This document shows positions 1 to 7,238 of a stretch of DNA of 25,133 nucleotides, piece after piece. Position 1 is the first letter of the stretch. Every line of letters starts with the position of its first letter. A program made the position numbers and the translations under genes. The notes below the pieces were generated by a model. That model did not search any database. It was not told where the DNA came from and saw only the letters and a program-made list of their open reading frames with translations. The stretch comes from JBBSGC01 sp038254525 (lineage in GTDB: Bacteria > Actinomycetota > Actinomycetes > Propionibacteriales > Nocardioidaceae), in NCBI GenBank assembly GCA_038254525.1, contig JBBSGC010000012.1, positions 1-25,133 on the forward strand, in the 5' to 3' direction.

Positions 1-234
1 CCACGGTGGCCGCCAGTCGTTGTCCCAGCAGCACGCCAGGTGCGTCGGTGCGTGGTCGGCCACCAGCCTCGCGATGAAGTCGAGCAGCCCGCGCACGGCG
101 TTGACCGGTGTGCCGTCGGGCGCCTTGACCGAGTCGGGGATCCCGAAGTACGCGCGAAAATAGAGCGAAGCGGTGTCGAGCAGCAGCAACCTGTCCTCGG
201 CACCGCTCACGAAGCGGAAGGCTACGCCGTACAC
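1..234 (-). CDS. 5'-3' exonuclease, N-terminal part (gene runs off the window)
   Basis: Only the first ~78 codons are inside the window. The minus-strand translation reads LLLLDTASLYFRAYFG, then a stretch ending CCWDNDWRPPW. This is the N-terminal start of the PIN-like 5'-3' exonuclease fold found in the N-terminal domain of DNA polymerase I and in the stand-alone actinobacterial exonuclease of about 300 aa. The Asp of LLLDT is the first metal-ligand position of the family. A start at GTG 234 has an AGGA six bases upstream; GTG 210 is an in-frame alternative that brings the conserved motif closer to the N-terminus. By family the enzyme removes 5' flaps or RNA primers in repair and replication. 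It is divergent from the molybdopterin oxidoreductase gene at 293, with about 58 bp between the starts. The family call is fairly secure; whether the protein is stand-alone or part of a polymerase cannot be seen. Confidence 0.8.
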   Translation of the reverse strand, partial: MYGVAFRFVSGAEDRLLLLDTASLYFRAYFGIPDSVKAPDGTPVNAVRGLLDFIARLVADHAPTHLACCWDNDWRPPW

Positions 235-292
235 GTCGCGTCCTGTGACGACCCGCTGACAAAAGCCGTCGATCGTCCCGGAGGGACACCCG

Positions 293-1696
293 ATGGGTCA
301 GCATGGCTACCGAAGGTCGACGGGGCCCGAGGAGGCGGTTGCGGTGGCGGACTTGCAGCGGGACGCACCGGTGATGTCGCCGGAGCGCGAGGACGAGGGG
401 CTGGGCTACCCACGGCCGTTGTGGTCGTTCGTGGCCGGGCGGCGCGCCCGCGGACCGTTCCAGGCCCGGGTCTGGCGCAGCCCACTGCGTGGACCGTGGC
501 TGACGTCGGTCTTCGCGCTGGTGCTGCTAGTTGGTCTGCCGGTCGTCGCCCTGACCGGCCTGTTGTCCTACATCGCCTACGGCCCCCGCTTCGGACAGGC
601 CATTCCGAGCGACGTGGGGTGGCTGCACCTGCCGTACTTCGACTGGCCGACCCGCCCCACCTGGCTGTACCGGCTCAACCAGGGCCTGCACGTGAGCCTC
701 GGGATCGCGCTGGTTCCGGTCGTGTTGGCGAAGCTGTGGTCGGTCATCCCGAAGCTGTTTGCCTGGCCGCCGGCCCGGTCCATCGCCGAGGTGGTGGAGC
801 GGATGTCGCTGGGCCTGCTGGTCGGCAGCATCTTGTTCGAGCTGGCCACGGGCCTGCTCAACATCCAGTACGACTACGTCTTCGGCTTCGACTTCTACTC
901 CGCCCACTACTACGGCGGCTGGGTGTTCATTGCCGCCTTCAGCGCGCACGTGGCGCTGAAGCTGCCGATCATGCTGCGTTCGCTGCGCAGCCGGTCGTTG
1001 CGCGAGGAGCTGCGCACGCCGCTGGCGCAGACCCGGCCGGAGCCGCCGGACGAGCACGGGCTGGTCGCGGCCGACCCGGCGGAGCCGACGATCAGCCGAC
1101 GTGGCGCGCTCGCACTGGTCGCGGGAGGTTCGCTGGCGGTGACCGCGGTGAGCATCGGCCAGACTCTCGGCGGCAGCCTGCGTCGCACGGCGCTGCTGTC
1201 CTCCCGCGGCCAGCCGATCAGCGACAGCGCCAACGACTTCCCGGTCAACCGGACAGCGGAAACGGCCGGCATCACCGCCAAGGACATGGGACCGGCTTGG
1301 CGGCTGACCCTGAAGGGTGCGGGTGCACCGGTGGTCCTTGACCGGTCGGCGTTGCTGGCAATGCCGCAGAACACCGCGGTTCTTCCGATCGCCTGCGTCG
1401 AGGGCTGGTCCAGCGTGCAGACCTGGACCGGCGTACGCCTGCGCGACCTCGCCGCCAGGGCCGGTCTCGCGAACCCGTCCCAGGCGTTCGTGCAGTCGTT
1501 GCAGGTCGGCCTCGGCTTCGGGTCGGCCACCCTCACCAGCGACCAGGTGCTCGACGCGGACTCGCTGTTGGCGCTGAAGGTGAACGGGAGCGACCTCGCA
1601 CCCGATCACGGGTTCCCGGCTCGCGTCATCGTCCCGGCGCTGCCTGGGGTGCACAACACCAAGTGGGTCAAGTCCATCGACTTCGGGGAGGCCTGA
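293..1696 (+). CDS. Membrane-anchored molybdopterin-dependent oxidoreductase fused to a cytochrome-b-like domain
   Basis: 467 aa. Start ATG 293 has GGAGG eight bases upstream; the in-frame ATG 374 has no such site. Residues ~70-230 hold four hydrophobic helices (about 70-95, 130-150, 172-192, 207-225) with His133, His205 and His219, suggesting a haem-b membrane domain. A cytoplasmic loop leads to a twin-arginine motif SRRGALAL (268-275) followed by a fifth hydrophobic helix, then an extracytoplasmic sulfite-oxidase/YedY-type Mo-pterin domain (~320-467). IACVEGWSS carries Cys368, the expected molybdenum ligand, and the ending GVHNTKWVKSI is typical of the fold. Likely role: electron transfer between membrane haem and a molybdenum site outside the membrane; the substrate is unknown. 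The next gene overlaps by one base and encodes a small membrane protein, so the two probably work together. The Tat-like motif after four helices implies mixed Sec/Tat insertion. Confidence 0.85.
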   Translation: MGQHGYRRSTGPEEAVAVADLQRDAPVMSPEREDEGLGYPRPLWSFVAGRRARGPFQARVWRSPLRGPWLTSVFALVLLVGLPVVALTGLLSYIAYGPRFGQAIPSDVGWLHLPYFDWPTRPTWLYRLNQGLHVSLGIALVPVVLAKLWSVIPKLFAWPPARSIAEVVERMSLGLLVGSILFELATGLLNIQYDYVFGFDFYSAHYYGGWVFIAAFSAHVALKLPIMLRSLRSRSLREELRTPLAQTRPEPPDEHGLVAADPAEPTISRRGALALVAGGSLAVTAVSIGQTLGGSLRRTALLSSRGQPISDSANDFPVNRTAETAGITAKDMGPAWRLTLKGAGAPVVLDRSALLAMPQNTAVLPIACVEGWSSVQTWTGVRLRDLAARAGLANPSQAFVQSLQVGLGFGSATLTSDQVLDADSLLALKVNGSDLAPDHGFPARVIVPALPGVHNTKWVKSIDFGEA

Positions 1697-2223
1697 TGGC
1701 GCGGTCGTTCCGCTCACGCTACGGCGCCGGTCCGGGGCACCTGGCCCTGATGCTCGGCTGCTTCCTCCTCGTCGGCTACGTGGTGTGGCACGCCGCCTCC
1801 GCACCGCTCCCGCTGCGGATGGCGATCTGGTTCGCGGGCGCCGTGATCGCGCACGACTTCATGCTGTTCCCCGCGTACACCGTGGTCGACCGCGGGCTGG
1901 CCCGACTGGCTACGCGTCGACGTGGCGCTGAAGGCTCCGCCGGGGTCGCGGTCATCAACTACGTCCGAACGCCGTTGCTGTTGTCGGCGCTGCTGCTCCT
2001 GGTCTTCGGTTCGGTGATCATCGGCGCGGGCGAAGCCACGTATACCCGGGCGAGCGGGCTGCTGTTTGCCTCTTACCTGCTGTGGTGGGCGATCGTCTCG
2101 GTCTGCTTGCTGATCATCAGCCTGATCGTGTTCCTGGTCCGGCGGCGGAGGTCCGAGACGCAGCCGGCCGCCGGGGCTACCACTGGGGCAGGCCCCGAGC
2201 CGCTTGTCGCGGGCGACCACTGA
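1696..2223 (+). CDS. Small four-helix membrane protein, partner of the molybdopterin oxidoreductase
   Basis: 175 aa from ATG 1696, whose A is the last base of the preceding TGA stop. GGGGAGG at 1686-1692 serves as ribosome binding site. An upstream in-frame GTG at 1663 would lie deep inside the preceding gene and is not preferred. Four hydrophobic segments are visible (about residues 9-29, 37-60, 90-114, 124-154), the last ending in an RRRR positive patch, followed by a low-complexity Ala/Gly/Pro tail. His residues in the first two helices (VVWHAAS, IAHDFML) could bind haem, but this is inference. I do not recognise a named family. One-base overlap and same strand point to an operon with the Mo enzyme, where it may be an accessory or electron-transfer subunit. 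Confidence 0.7.
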   Translation: MARSFRSRYGAGPGHLALMLGCFLLVGYVVWHAASAPLPLRMAIWFAGAVIAHDFMLFPAYTVVDRGLARLATRRRGAEGSAGVAVINYVRTPLLLSALLLLVFGSVIIGAGEATYTRASGLLFASYLLWWAIVSVCLLIISLIVFLVRRRRSETQPAAGATTGAGPEPLVAGDH

Positions 2224-2266
2224 CCAACCGCCCGGTCCGGTCAACGTGGCCCCGGATTGACCTGGT

Positions 2267-2272
2267 TAGTCT
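2267..2272 (+). promoter_or_regulatory. -10 element of leaderless promoter for the M24 peptidase
   Basis: TAGTCT is followed by exactly six bases (GACAGC) and then GTG 2279. This places the start codon at the expected transcription start. No good -35 is visible; a TTGACC at 2257 is too close to serve. Confidence 0.55.
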
Positions 2273-2278
2273 GACAGC

Positions 2279-3388
2279 GTGATTTGCGACCTGGCCGACC
2301 GGCTGGCCCGAGCCGCGGCCGCTACCCGAGCGGCCGGCATCGATGCGCTCGTGGTGTCCCCGGGCGCCGACCTGCGCTACCTCACCGGCTACTCCGCGGT
2401 TCCGCTGGAGCGGCTGACCGCCCTGGTGCTCCCCGCAGCGGGCGACCCGCACCTGCTCGTGCCGGCCCTGGAGAAGGCCGCGGCACTGGCGTCGCCCGCG
2501 GGCGAGCTGGGTCTGGCCGTCGACACCTGGGCGGAGACCGACGACCCCTACGCCAAAGTGTCCGACCTGCTGCCGGCCGGCACGGCGACAGTGGCGGTCG
2601 ACAACCACATGTGGGCCGAGAAGGTCCTCGCGCTGCGGGCCGCGCTGCCGGGGATGCGGCAGGTGCTGGCCGGTGGCGTCCTCGGCGAGCTCCGGATGCG
2701 CAAGACACCGGCCGAGGTGGACGCGTTGCGGGAGGCGGGCGCGGCTATCGACCGGGTGCACCGGCGAATGGGGCAGTGGCTGCGTCCGGGTCGCACGGAG
2801 CGTGCGGTCGGTGCCGACATCGCCGACGCGATCCTGGCCGAGGGCCACCTGCGGGTCGACTTCGTGATCGTCGGCTCCGGCCCCAACGGCGCCTCGCCCC
2901 ACCATGAGCTGTCCGACCGGACCATCGAGCCCGGAGACCCGGTGGTCGTGGACATCGGCGGGACCACCGCAGCCGGCTACTGCTCCGACAGCACCCGGAC
3001 CTATGTGGCGGGTGGGGCTGCGCCGGCGCAGTTCACCGAGTACTTCGCGGTGCTGCAGCGCGCTCAGCAGGCCCAGCGGGCGTACGCCGGACCCGGGGTC
3101 AGCGCGGAGTCGATCGACGCGGTGGGTCGCGCCCTCATCACCGATGCCGGGTTCGGGGACGCGTTCCTGCACCGCACCGGCCACGGCATCGGCCTGGAGA
3201 CGCATGAGGAGCCCTACATCGTCAGCGGAAACACGCGGCTGCTCGAGCCTGGCATGGCGTTCTCGATCGAGCCCGGCATCTATCTCGAAGGCCGGCACGG
3301 CGCGCGGATCGAGGACATCGTCGTGGTGACCGACGACGGGGTCGAGGTGCTGAACTCCACCATCCGCGATGCACTCGTGCTCAGCTGA
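2279..3388 (+). CDS. M24 family metallopeptidase (Xaa-Pro aminopeptidase-like)
   Basis: 369 aa from GTG 2279. An N-terminal creatinase-like domain (about 1-135) precedes a pita-bread catalytic domain (about 145-369). All five dinuclear-metal ligands of the M24 family are present: Asp225 in VVVDIGG, Asp237 in DSTRTY, His302 in GHGIGLETHE, Glu331 in SIEPGIY and Glu345 in GARIEDIV. The enzyme is therefore expected to be an active cytoplasmic aminopeptidase that removes N-terminal residues before proline, typical of PepQ/YpdF-like proteins of this size. It probably has its own leaderless transcript. The Lrp-type regulator gene follows after about 30 bp with its own -10 element. The precise substrate (dipeptide or longer) cannot be told from sequence alone. 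Confidence 0.9.
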   Translation: MICDLADRLARAAAATRAAGIDALVVSPGADLRYLTGYSAVPLERLTALVLPAAGDPHLLVPALEKAAALASPAGELGLAVDTWAETDDPYAKVSDLLPAGTATVAVDNHMWAEKVLALRAALPGMRQVLAGGVLGELRMRKTPAEVDALREAGAAIDRVHRRMGQWLRPGRTERAVGADIADAILAEGHLRVDFVIVGSGPNGASPHHELSDRTIEPGDPVVVDIGGTTAAGYCSDSTRTYVAGGAAPAQFTEYFAVLQRAQQAQRAYAGPGVSAESIDAVGRALITDAGFGDAFLHRTGHGIGLETHEEPYIVSGNTRLLEPGMAFSIEPGIYLEGRHGARIEDIVVVTDDGVEVLNSTIRDALVLS

Positions 3389-3405
3389 GCCGGCTCAGCC
3401 GCCAC

Positions 3406-3411
3406 TACGCT
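3406..3411 (+). promoter_or_regulatory. -10 element of leaderless promoter for the Lrp/AsnC regulator
   Basis: TACGCT, six bases (GAGCGG), then GTG 3418. Same layout as at 2267, 12700, 20706 and 22752. Confidence 0.6.
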
Positions 3412-3417
3412 GAGCGG

Positions 3418-3858
3418 GTGGAGGAGACCGACGCGCGGATCGTGCGGCTGCTGAGCGCGGACGGTCGGCTGTCGTTCACCGACCTGGGCCGGGCCACCGG
3501 TCTGTCGACGTCGGCGGCGCATTCGCGGGTCAAACGGCTCGAGCAGCGAGGCGTGATCCGCGGTTACGGCGCTCGCGTCGACCACGAGGCGCTGGCGTTG
3601 CCACTGACGGCCTTCGTGTCGATCCGGCCCATCGACCCGAGCTCCCCGGACGACGCACCGCAGCGCCTGGCGGCTCTGCAGGAGATCGAGTCGTGCTACT
3701 CGGTGGCTGGTGATGAGAGCTACATCCTCGTGGTCCGGGTGACCAGCCCGAGCGGCCTCGAGGACCTGCTGGCCCGCATCCGTTCGGTGGCCAACGTGTC
3801 CACCCGAACCACGATCGTGCTGTCCATCCCGTACGAGCGTCGCCCGCCGGCGGTCTGA
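3418..3858 (+). CDS. Lrp/AsnC family transcriptional regulator
   Basis: 146 aa from GTG 3418. The N-terminal winged helix-turn-helix reads DARIVRLLSADGRLSF, then LGRATGLSTSAAHSRVKRLE and RGVIRGYGARVD, the standard Lrp opening. The C-terminal half (~65-140) is the RAM/ligand-binding domain with the CYSVAGDESYILVVRV strand typical of the family. Such proteins form octamers or dimers and respond to amino acids. It lies 2 kb from the lysine-degradation genes, on the opposite strand from kamA, so control of that cluster by lysine or a product is a reasonable guess but is not shown by the sequence. In mycobacteria a comparable Lrp sits beside lysine aminotransferase. It faces the anti-sigma-like gene convergently. 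Confidence 0.92.
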   Translation: MEETDARIVRLLSADGRLSFTDLGRATGLSTSAAHSRVKRLEQRGVIRGYGARVDHEALALPLTAFVSIRPIDPSSPDDAPQRLAALQEIESCYSVAGDESYILVVRVTSPSGLEDLLARIRSVANVSTRTTIVLSIPYERRPPAV

Positions 3859-3887
3859 GCCCGGGAATCCTGCCAGGCTGCCACCGG

Positions 3888-3918
3888 CACCGGAGGTCGG
3901 GCCTCCTTCGTGACGGTG
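3888..3918. terminator. Possible bidirectional terminator between convergent genes
   Basis: The 76-bp gap between the Lrp gene and the minus-strand gene ending at 3935 contains GGAGG (3892-3896) pairing with CCTCC (3902-3906) over a five-base loop. CACCG (3888-3892) and CGGTG (3914-3918) could form an alternative outer stem. There is no U-tract, so this is only suggestive. Confidence 0.3.
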
Positions 3919-3934
3919 ACAGCCTCGCTGCGGG

Positions 3935-5002
3935 CTACAGGTGGACGGCGGGGTCCTGCACGAGCGAGATCAGCGCGTCGACGCCGACCGGCGGTGCGTC
4001 GAGGGGAGCGGCGCCACTCTGGTCGGTCCACCACTGCTCCGTGGCCGCGTCGGCGGTCGCCCACACGATCGTGCCGTCCGGCTCGTCGTAGCGGACGACG
4101 ATCCGCTGCGCGCCGGCGGCCTCACCCCGGCCAACGGTGACCACGGTGCCGTCTGCGAGCGTCCGCTGCTCGCAGGTCACGTCCGGGCCGACGACGACCG
4201 ACGGGTCGGCGCAGCCGGTGTCGTCACCGTTGGCGGCCGCCAGGTCCGCCGACTCGACGCTGAGTGACACAGCACCCGCCGCGTCGCCGGCGACCCACTC
4301 CCGGCCGACGTAGAGGCCCGATGGCGGGCTTCCCGGGTTGCTCGAGACGGAGCCACCGGCGATGCCCGTCGCGCCCTCGTGCGTCGCGTCGGGGTCGACG
4401 TGGTCGTCCATCGCCTTGGTAACCCGGTCGATGTCGGTGGTGTCCACGGGCTCCCCCGGCACCGCATCGCAGTTGCCGTTGTCGCCGGTGATCGCCGCGA
4501 CCGGGCCGTTGGCACCCAGGTGCTGCTTTCCGCTCCGCAGCGGCATCGCGCCGCCGCCGGCGCTTGTCGGCTTGCCGGCGCGGCTGCTCACGCTTGCGCC
4601 ATGCTTGCCGTGGGCATGCAGGAACGTGCCGCCCGGGCTGGCCGCCTTGGCGCTGCCACCGAGCTGGGCAGGCGTCGGGTCGGCACTGCACACCGCGGTC
4701 AGCGTGCCCATCGGGGCCTCACCGCCGCTGTCGGTTGCCGCACCGGGTGCACCGGCCGGTGCGAGCTGCGTGCCGCTCGGACCTGCCGTGTTGAGCACAC
4801 CGTTGGACAGCGCCCAGCTGCCCAGGGTGATCGTGGAGACCGCGGCCACCGTGCCGGTCAGCGCTCCCACACGACGCCGACGGACCGTCCGGCGGCCGCG
4901 AGCGAGGTCGTCGTGCGGCAACGAGCGCATGGGCGGCTCGGCGCCGAGTGCTCGGGCCAGCTGCCCATGCAGGTCGTTGGTGTCGTCATCGGGTGTGTTC
5001 AT
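3935..5002 (-). CDS. Single-pass membrane protein, probable partner of the adjacent ECF sigma factor
   Basis: 355 aa from ATG 5002, with GGAGG seven bases upstream; an ATG 30 bases further upstream is in frame but lies deeper in the sigma gene. Residues 1-35 are acidic and cytoplasmic, followed by RRTVRRRR and one hydrophobic helix (about 46-66), then a long Gly/Ala/Ser-rich extracytoplasmic region of about 285 residues. Single Cys residues (TAVCSAD, GNCDAV, DDTGCAD, VTCEQR) may form disulfides outside the cell. The gene overlaps the sigma gene by 17 bp, so both are co-translated. I do not see the HxxxCxxC zinc motif of ZAS anti-sigma factors, nor a recognised sensor domain. Role as membrane regulator of the sigma factor is inferred from position and topology. 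Confidence 0.7.
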   Translation of the reverse strand: MNTPDDDTNDLHGQLARALGAEPPMRSLPHDDLARGRRTVRRRRVGALTGTVAAVSTITLGSWALSNGVLNTAGPSGTQLAPAGAPGAATDSGGEAPMGTLTAVCSADPTPAQLGGSAKAASPGGTFLHAHGKHGASVSSRAGKPTSAGGGAMPLRSGKQHLGANGPVAAITGDNGNCDAVPGEPVDTTDIDRVTKAMDDHVDPDATHEGATGIAGGSVSSNPGSPPSGLYVGREWVAGDAAGAVSLSVESADLAAANGDDTGCADPSVVVGPDVTCEQRTLADGTVVTVGRGEAAGAQRIVVRYDEPDGTIVWATADAATEQWWTDQSGAAPLDAPPVGVDALISLVQDPAVHL

Positions 5003-5537
5003 GAGCGTCCTCCGTAGTCGGTGCCGACTCACTCAAAGCGGCACGTAGTCGGGTGACAGCACGAGCCGTCTGGCTCTTCACGGTTCCGATCGAGCAGCCC
5101 AGGTCCGCGGCGGCCTCCTCGACACTCAGTCCGAGCCAGTGCCGCAGCACCACCGCACGGCGTTGCCCCGTCGGCAGATCGGCGAGCGCCGCCAGCAGCG
5201 CCGCTCGCTCCTCGACCGGCAGGCCTTCTCGGGCGGCGACGTCGGGAAGTTCGGCGCTGGTGCGCTCCCGACGCCAGGGGCGACGCGTCTCGTCGATGTG
5301 CACGCGCACCAGGATTCGGCGGGCGTACGCCTCGGGTGAGCCGTCGCGGTAAACGCGCGGCCAAGCGACGTAGAGCTTGGCCAGCGCCACCTGGACGAGG
5401 TCCTCTGCGGCCTCCCAGTCACCGCAGAGGAAGTACGCCGTGCGCCGCAGGTGCGAACGACGCGCCGTCACATACGCGGTGAACTCGTCGTCGCGGAGAC
5501 GGGAATCGCGCACGCGCGCTCCTTCGGGTCGATCCAT
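4986..5537 (-). CDS. ECF RNA polymerase sigma factor, SigE-family type
   Basis: 183 aa from ATG 5537 with a GAGG about nine bases upstream. Region sigma-2 spans about residues 14-80 (FTAYVTARRSHLRRTAYFL, GDWEAAEDLVQVALAKLYV), and sigma-4 about 115-172, with the helix-turn-helix GLSVEEAAADLGCSIGTVKS. No sigma-3 domain is present, as expected for group IV factors. LCGDWEAAEDLVQ and GTVKSQTARAV are characteristic of the abundant actinobacterial 'SigE family' (SACE-type) sigma factors. The stop overlaps the start of the membrane-protein gene by 17 bp, which suggests that the two form a sigma/regulator pair. A candidate ECF-type promoter lies just upstream, so positive autoregulation is plausible. 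The stimulus and regulon are not visible. Confidence 0.92.
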   Translation of the reverse strand: MDRPEGARVRDSRLRDDEFTAYVTARRSHLRRTAYFLCGDWEAAEDLVQVALAKLYVAWPRVYRDGSPEAYARRILVRVHIDETRRPWRRERTSAELPDVAAREGLPVEERAALLAALADLPTGQRRAVVLRHWLGLSVEEAAADLGCSIGTVKSQTARAVTRLRAALSESAPTTEDAHEHTR

Positions 5538-5551
5538 GCTGTCGACCTCTA

Positions 5552-5575
5552 TACGGACCCTGCCGCCCCCAGGTT
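5552..5575 (-). promoter_or_regulatory. Candidate ECF-type promoter of the sigma gene
   Basis: On the minus strand, AACC (5575-5572) is separated by 16 bases from CGTA (5555-5552), 14 bases before ATG 5537. An AAC core at -35 and CGT at -10 with N16 spacing is the usual ECF arrangement, which fits autoregulation. It is short enough to arise by chance. Confidence 0.4.
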
Positions 5576-5602
5576 GTCATGCCGCCAGCGCGCCGGAGCG
5601 GA

Positions 5603-7087
5603 TCAGCCGATCGTCAGGTGCTTCTGCAGCTCGGCCGCCTCGCGGCTGGTTCGGGCGGCCTGCTCCGCCTCGACGATGCTGTCACCTGCGTGCTGGCGCC
5701 ACCACGCCTGGCCGGTCGGCGGCAGGGTGTGGATGGGGTCGTAGTACTCGTAGGTGCGCTGCAGCGCATCGAGGTCGTCGGCCTCGATCGAGGTGCGGTA
5801 GTTCTTCGTCCAGTAGGAGACGCCCCGCTCGGTGTCGTAGTCGGTGAGCTGGTGCACCCAGCGCTTGCCGACGAACGGGACGTCGCACACGATCCGCGGG
5901 GTGGCGAAGCCGGGCAGGTAGCCCATGATCGCGTGCTGCAGCTCCTGCGCCCGCGCCACCGACAGCCGCCAGTGCTCGCTGAACGGGATCATGTCGCACA
6001 TGTAGAAGTAGTAGGGCATGATCTGCGCCCCGTCGAGCAGCGCGAAGCACAGATCGAGCAGCGTATGCGGGTCGGCGTTGACGCCGTCGAGCAGCACACC
6101 CTGGTTGCGCACGTCGCGGATGCCGGTGTCCAGCATGGCCCGGGCTGCCCTGGCCACCAGCGGTGTCACCGAGTTGGCGTGGTTGACGTGGGTGTGGATG
6201 GCGATCGAGACGCCGCGCTCGTGCGCCTTGGCCGCCAGCCGCTCCATGCCGGCCCGCACGTCGTCGGACAGCCAGTGCTGGGGCAGCCCCATCAGCGCCT
6301 TGGTGGCCAGTCGGATGTCGCGGATGTTGTCGATGTCGAGCAGCCGGGTCACGAAGTCCTCGAGCCGCGGCCACGGCATGTTCGCCACGTCGCCGCCGGA
6401 CACCACCACGTCCCGCACGCGGGGAGCACTACGCAGATAGCTCATCATCGCGTCGTAGCGGTCGACCGGCTTGAGGTCGAACTTGAGCTTGTCGATGACC
6501 GGCGTGGAGTTGCCGACCAGGTCCATGCGCGTGCAGTGGCCGCAGTACTGGGGACACGTCGGCAGCAGCTCGGCAAGCACCTTGGTCGGATAGCGGTGCG
6601 TCAGTCCCTCGGCGACCCACATGTCGTGCTCGTGCAACGAGTCGCGGGTGGCGTGCGGGTGGCTCGGCCAGTCCGTTCGCCGGTCGGAGAACACCGGCAG
6701 CATGTAGCGGCGGACCGGGTCTGCGTAGAGGGCCTCGGTGAAGCCGGGTTCGCTCGGTGCGAGGTGGGCAACCATGGTGTTGACCATCTGCGGCGGCATC
6801 AGCATCGACATCGTCGCGCGCCGCGCCTGGTCGGCCTCGAGATCGGCGAAGAACGCCTCGTCGACACCTGCGCCGAGGACCGCCCTGAGCTGCTTCACGT
6901 TCTTCAGGCAGTGCGCCCGCTGCCACTGAGCGGACTCCCACTGCTGGACGGTTACCTCACGCCAGGCAGGGAAACGCGTCCAGTCCGGCTCGATGAGCTC
7001 CGCCCGGGAGTAGGGGTACGGCTGACGGTCGCTCGGGTCACCGGTAGCCGGCGCCGGGCCGCCGGGGTCGGTCAGGTGCGTGGTCAT
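5603..7087 (-). CDS. kamA: Lysine 2,3-aminomutase-like radical SAM enzyme
   Basis: 494 aa from ATG 7087 with GAGG close upstream; the open frame continues further upstream but that part is not protein-like. CPQYCGHC (Cys178, Cys182, Cys185) is the CxxxCxxC [4Fe-4S]/SAM motif, followed by TRMD, and SGGDVA (230-235) is the SAM-binding GGD element. PYYFYMCDM (358-366) aligns with the conserved PYY.YQCDL of lysine 2,3-aminomutases. The enzyme would convert L-lysine to L-beta-lysine using PLP. Oddities: the PLP-lysine motif PGGGGK is replaced by PFVGK (Lys408), and the usual GVND is GVNAD (335-339). It is divergent from kdd/kamDE/kal, which supports a lysine role. A different amino acid substrate remains possible. 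Confidence 0.85.
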   Translation of the reverse strand: MTTHLTDPGGPAPATGDPSDRQPYPYSRAELIEPDWTRFPAWREVTVQQWESAQWQRAHCLKNVKQLRAVLGAGVDEAFFADLEADQARRATMSMLMPPQMVNTMVAHLAPSEPGFTEALYADPVRRYMLPVFSDRRTDWPSHPHATRDSLHEHDMWVAEGLTHRYPTKVLAELLPTCPQYCGHCTRMDLVGNSTPVIDKLKFDLKPVDRYDAMMSYLRSAPRVRDVVVSGGDVANMPWPRLEDFVTRLLDIDNIRDIRLATKALMGLPQHWLSDDVRAGMERLAAKAHERGVSIAIHTHVNHANSVTPLVARAARAMLDTGIRDVRNQGVLLDGVNADPHTLLDLCFALLDGAQIMPYYFYMCDMIPFSEHWRLSVARAQELQHAIMGYLPGFATPRIVCDVPFVGKRWVHQLTDYDTERGVSYWTKNYRTSIEADDLDALQRTYEYYDPIHTLPPTGQAWWRQHAGDSIVEAEQAARTSREAAELQKHLTIG

Positions 7088-7238
7088 GTCGTCCTCACGT
7101 CGTCGATGACGCCCGCGAGCGACGCCTCGTTGTAGAGTCAGCCTACGAAAGAGTTTGTGGTGCGTCCAACAACCGGCCGCAAATCTTCCGTTGTTTCGTC
7201 GGCAGGGTCTGAGAGTCTCCGCGCAGGAGGATGCGTCA
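7088..7238. promoter_or_regulatory. Divergent control region between kamA and kdd
   Basis: This 151-bp intergenic stretch has an A/T-richer core (about 7128-7200) than its surroundings. It contains an imperfect inverted repeat: AACAACCGG (7168-7176) and CCGTTGTT (7188-7195), arms matching apart from one bulged C, with an 11-base spacer. TACAAC on the minus strand (7134-7129) is a possible -10 for kamA. AGGAGG (7225-7230) is the kdd ribosome binding site, eight bases before GTG 7239. The repeat is a candidate operator for a regulator that controls both arms of the lysine cluster; the binding protein is unknown. Confidence 0.4.

Noticed and set aside
2257..2262. TTGACC as the -35 of the M24 peptidase promoter
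   Set aside because: It lies only four bases before the -10 element, far from the required ~17.
2177..3298. A 373-codon minus-strand frame opposite the M24 peptidase
   Set aside because: No recognisable motif; the plus strand has all five metal ligands.
5579..7135. A 518-codon plus-strand frame opposite kamA
   Set aside because: The minus strand carries the radical SAM motif and family alignment; the plus frame is His/Val/Arg-rich without motifs, a G+C-bias artefact.
7155..7238. TTG 7155 as the start of kdd
   Set aside because: The added 28 codons have no similarity to the family, and AGGAGG is spaced correctly for GTG 7239.
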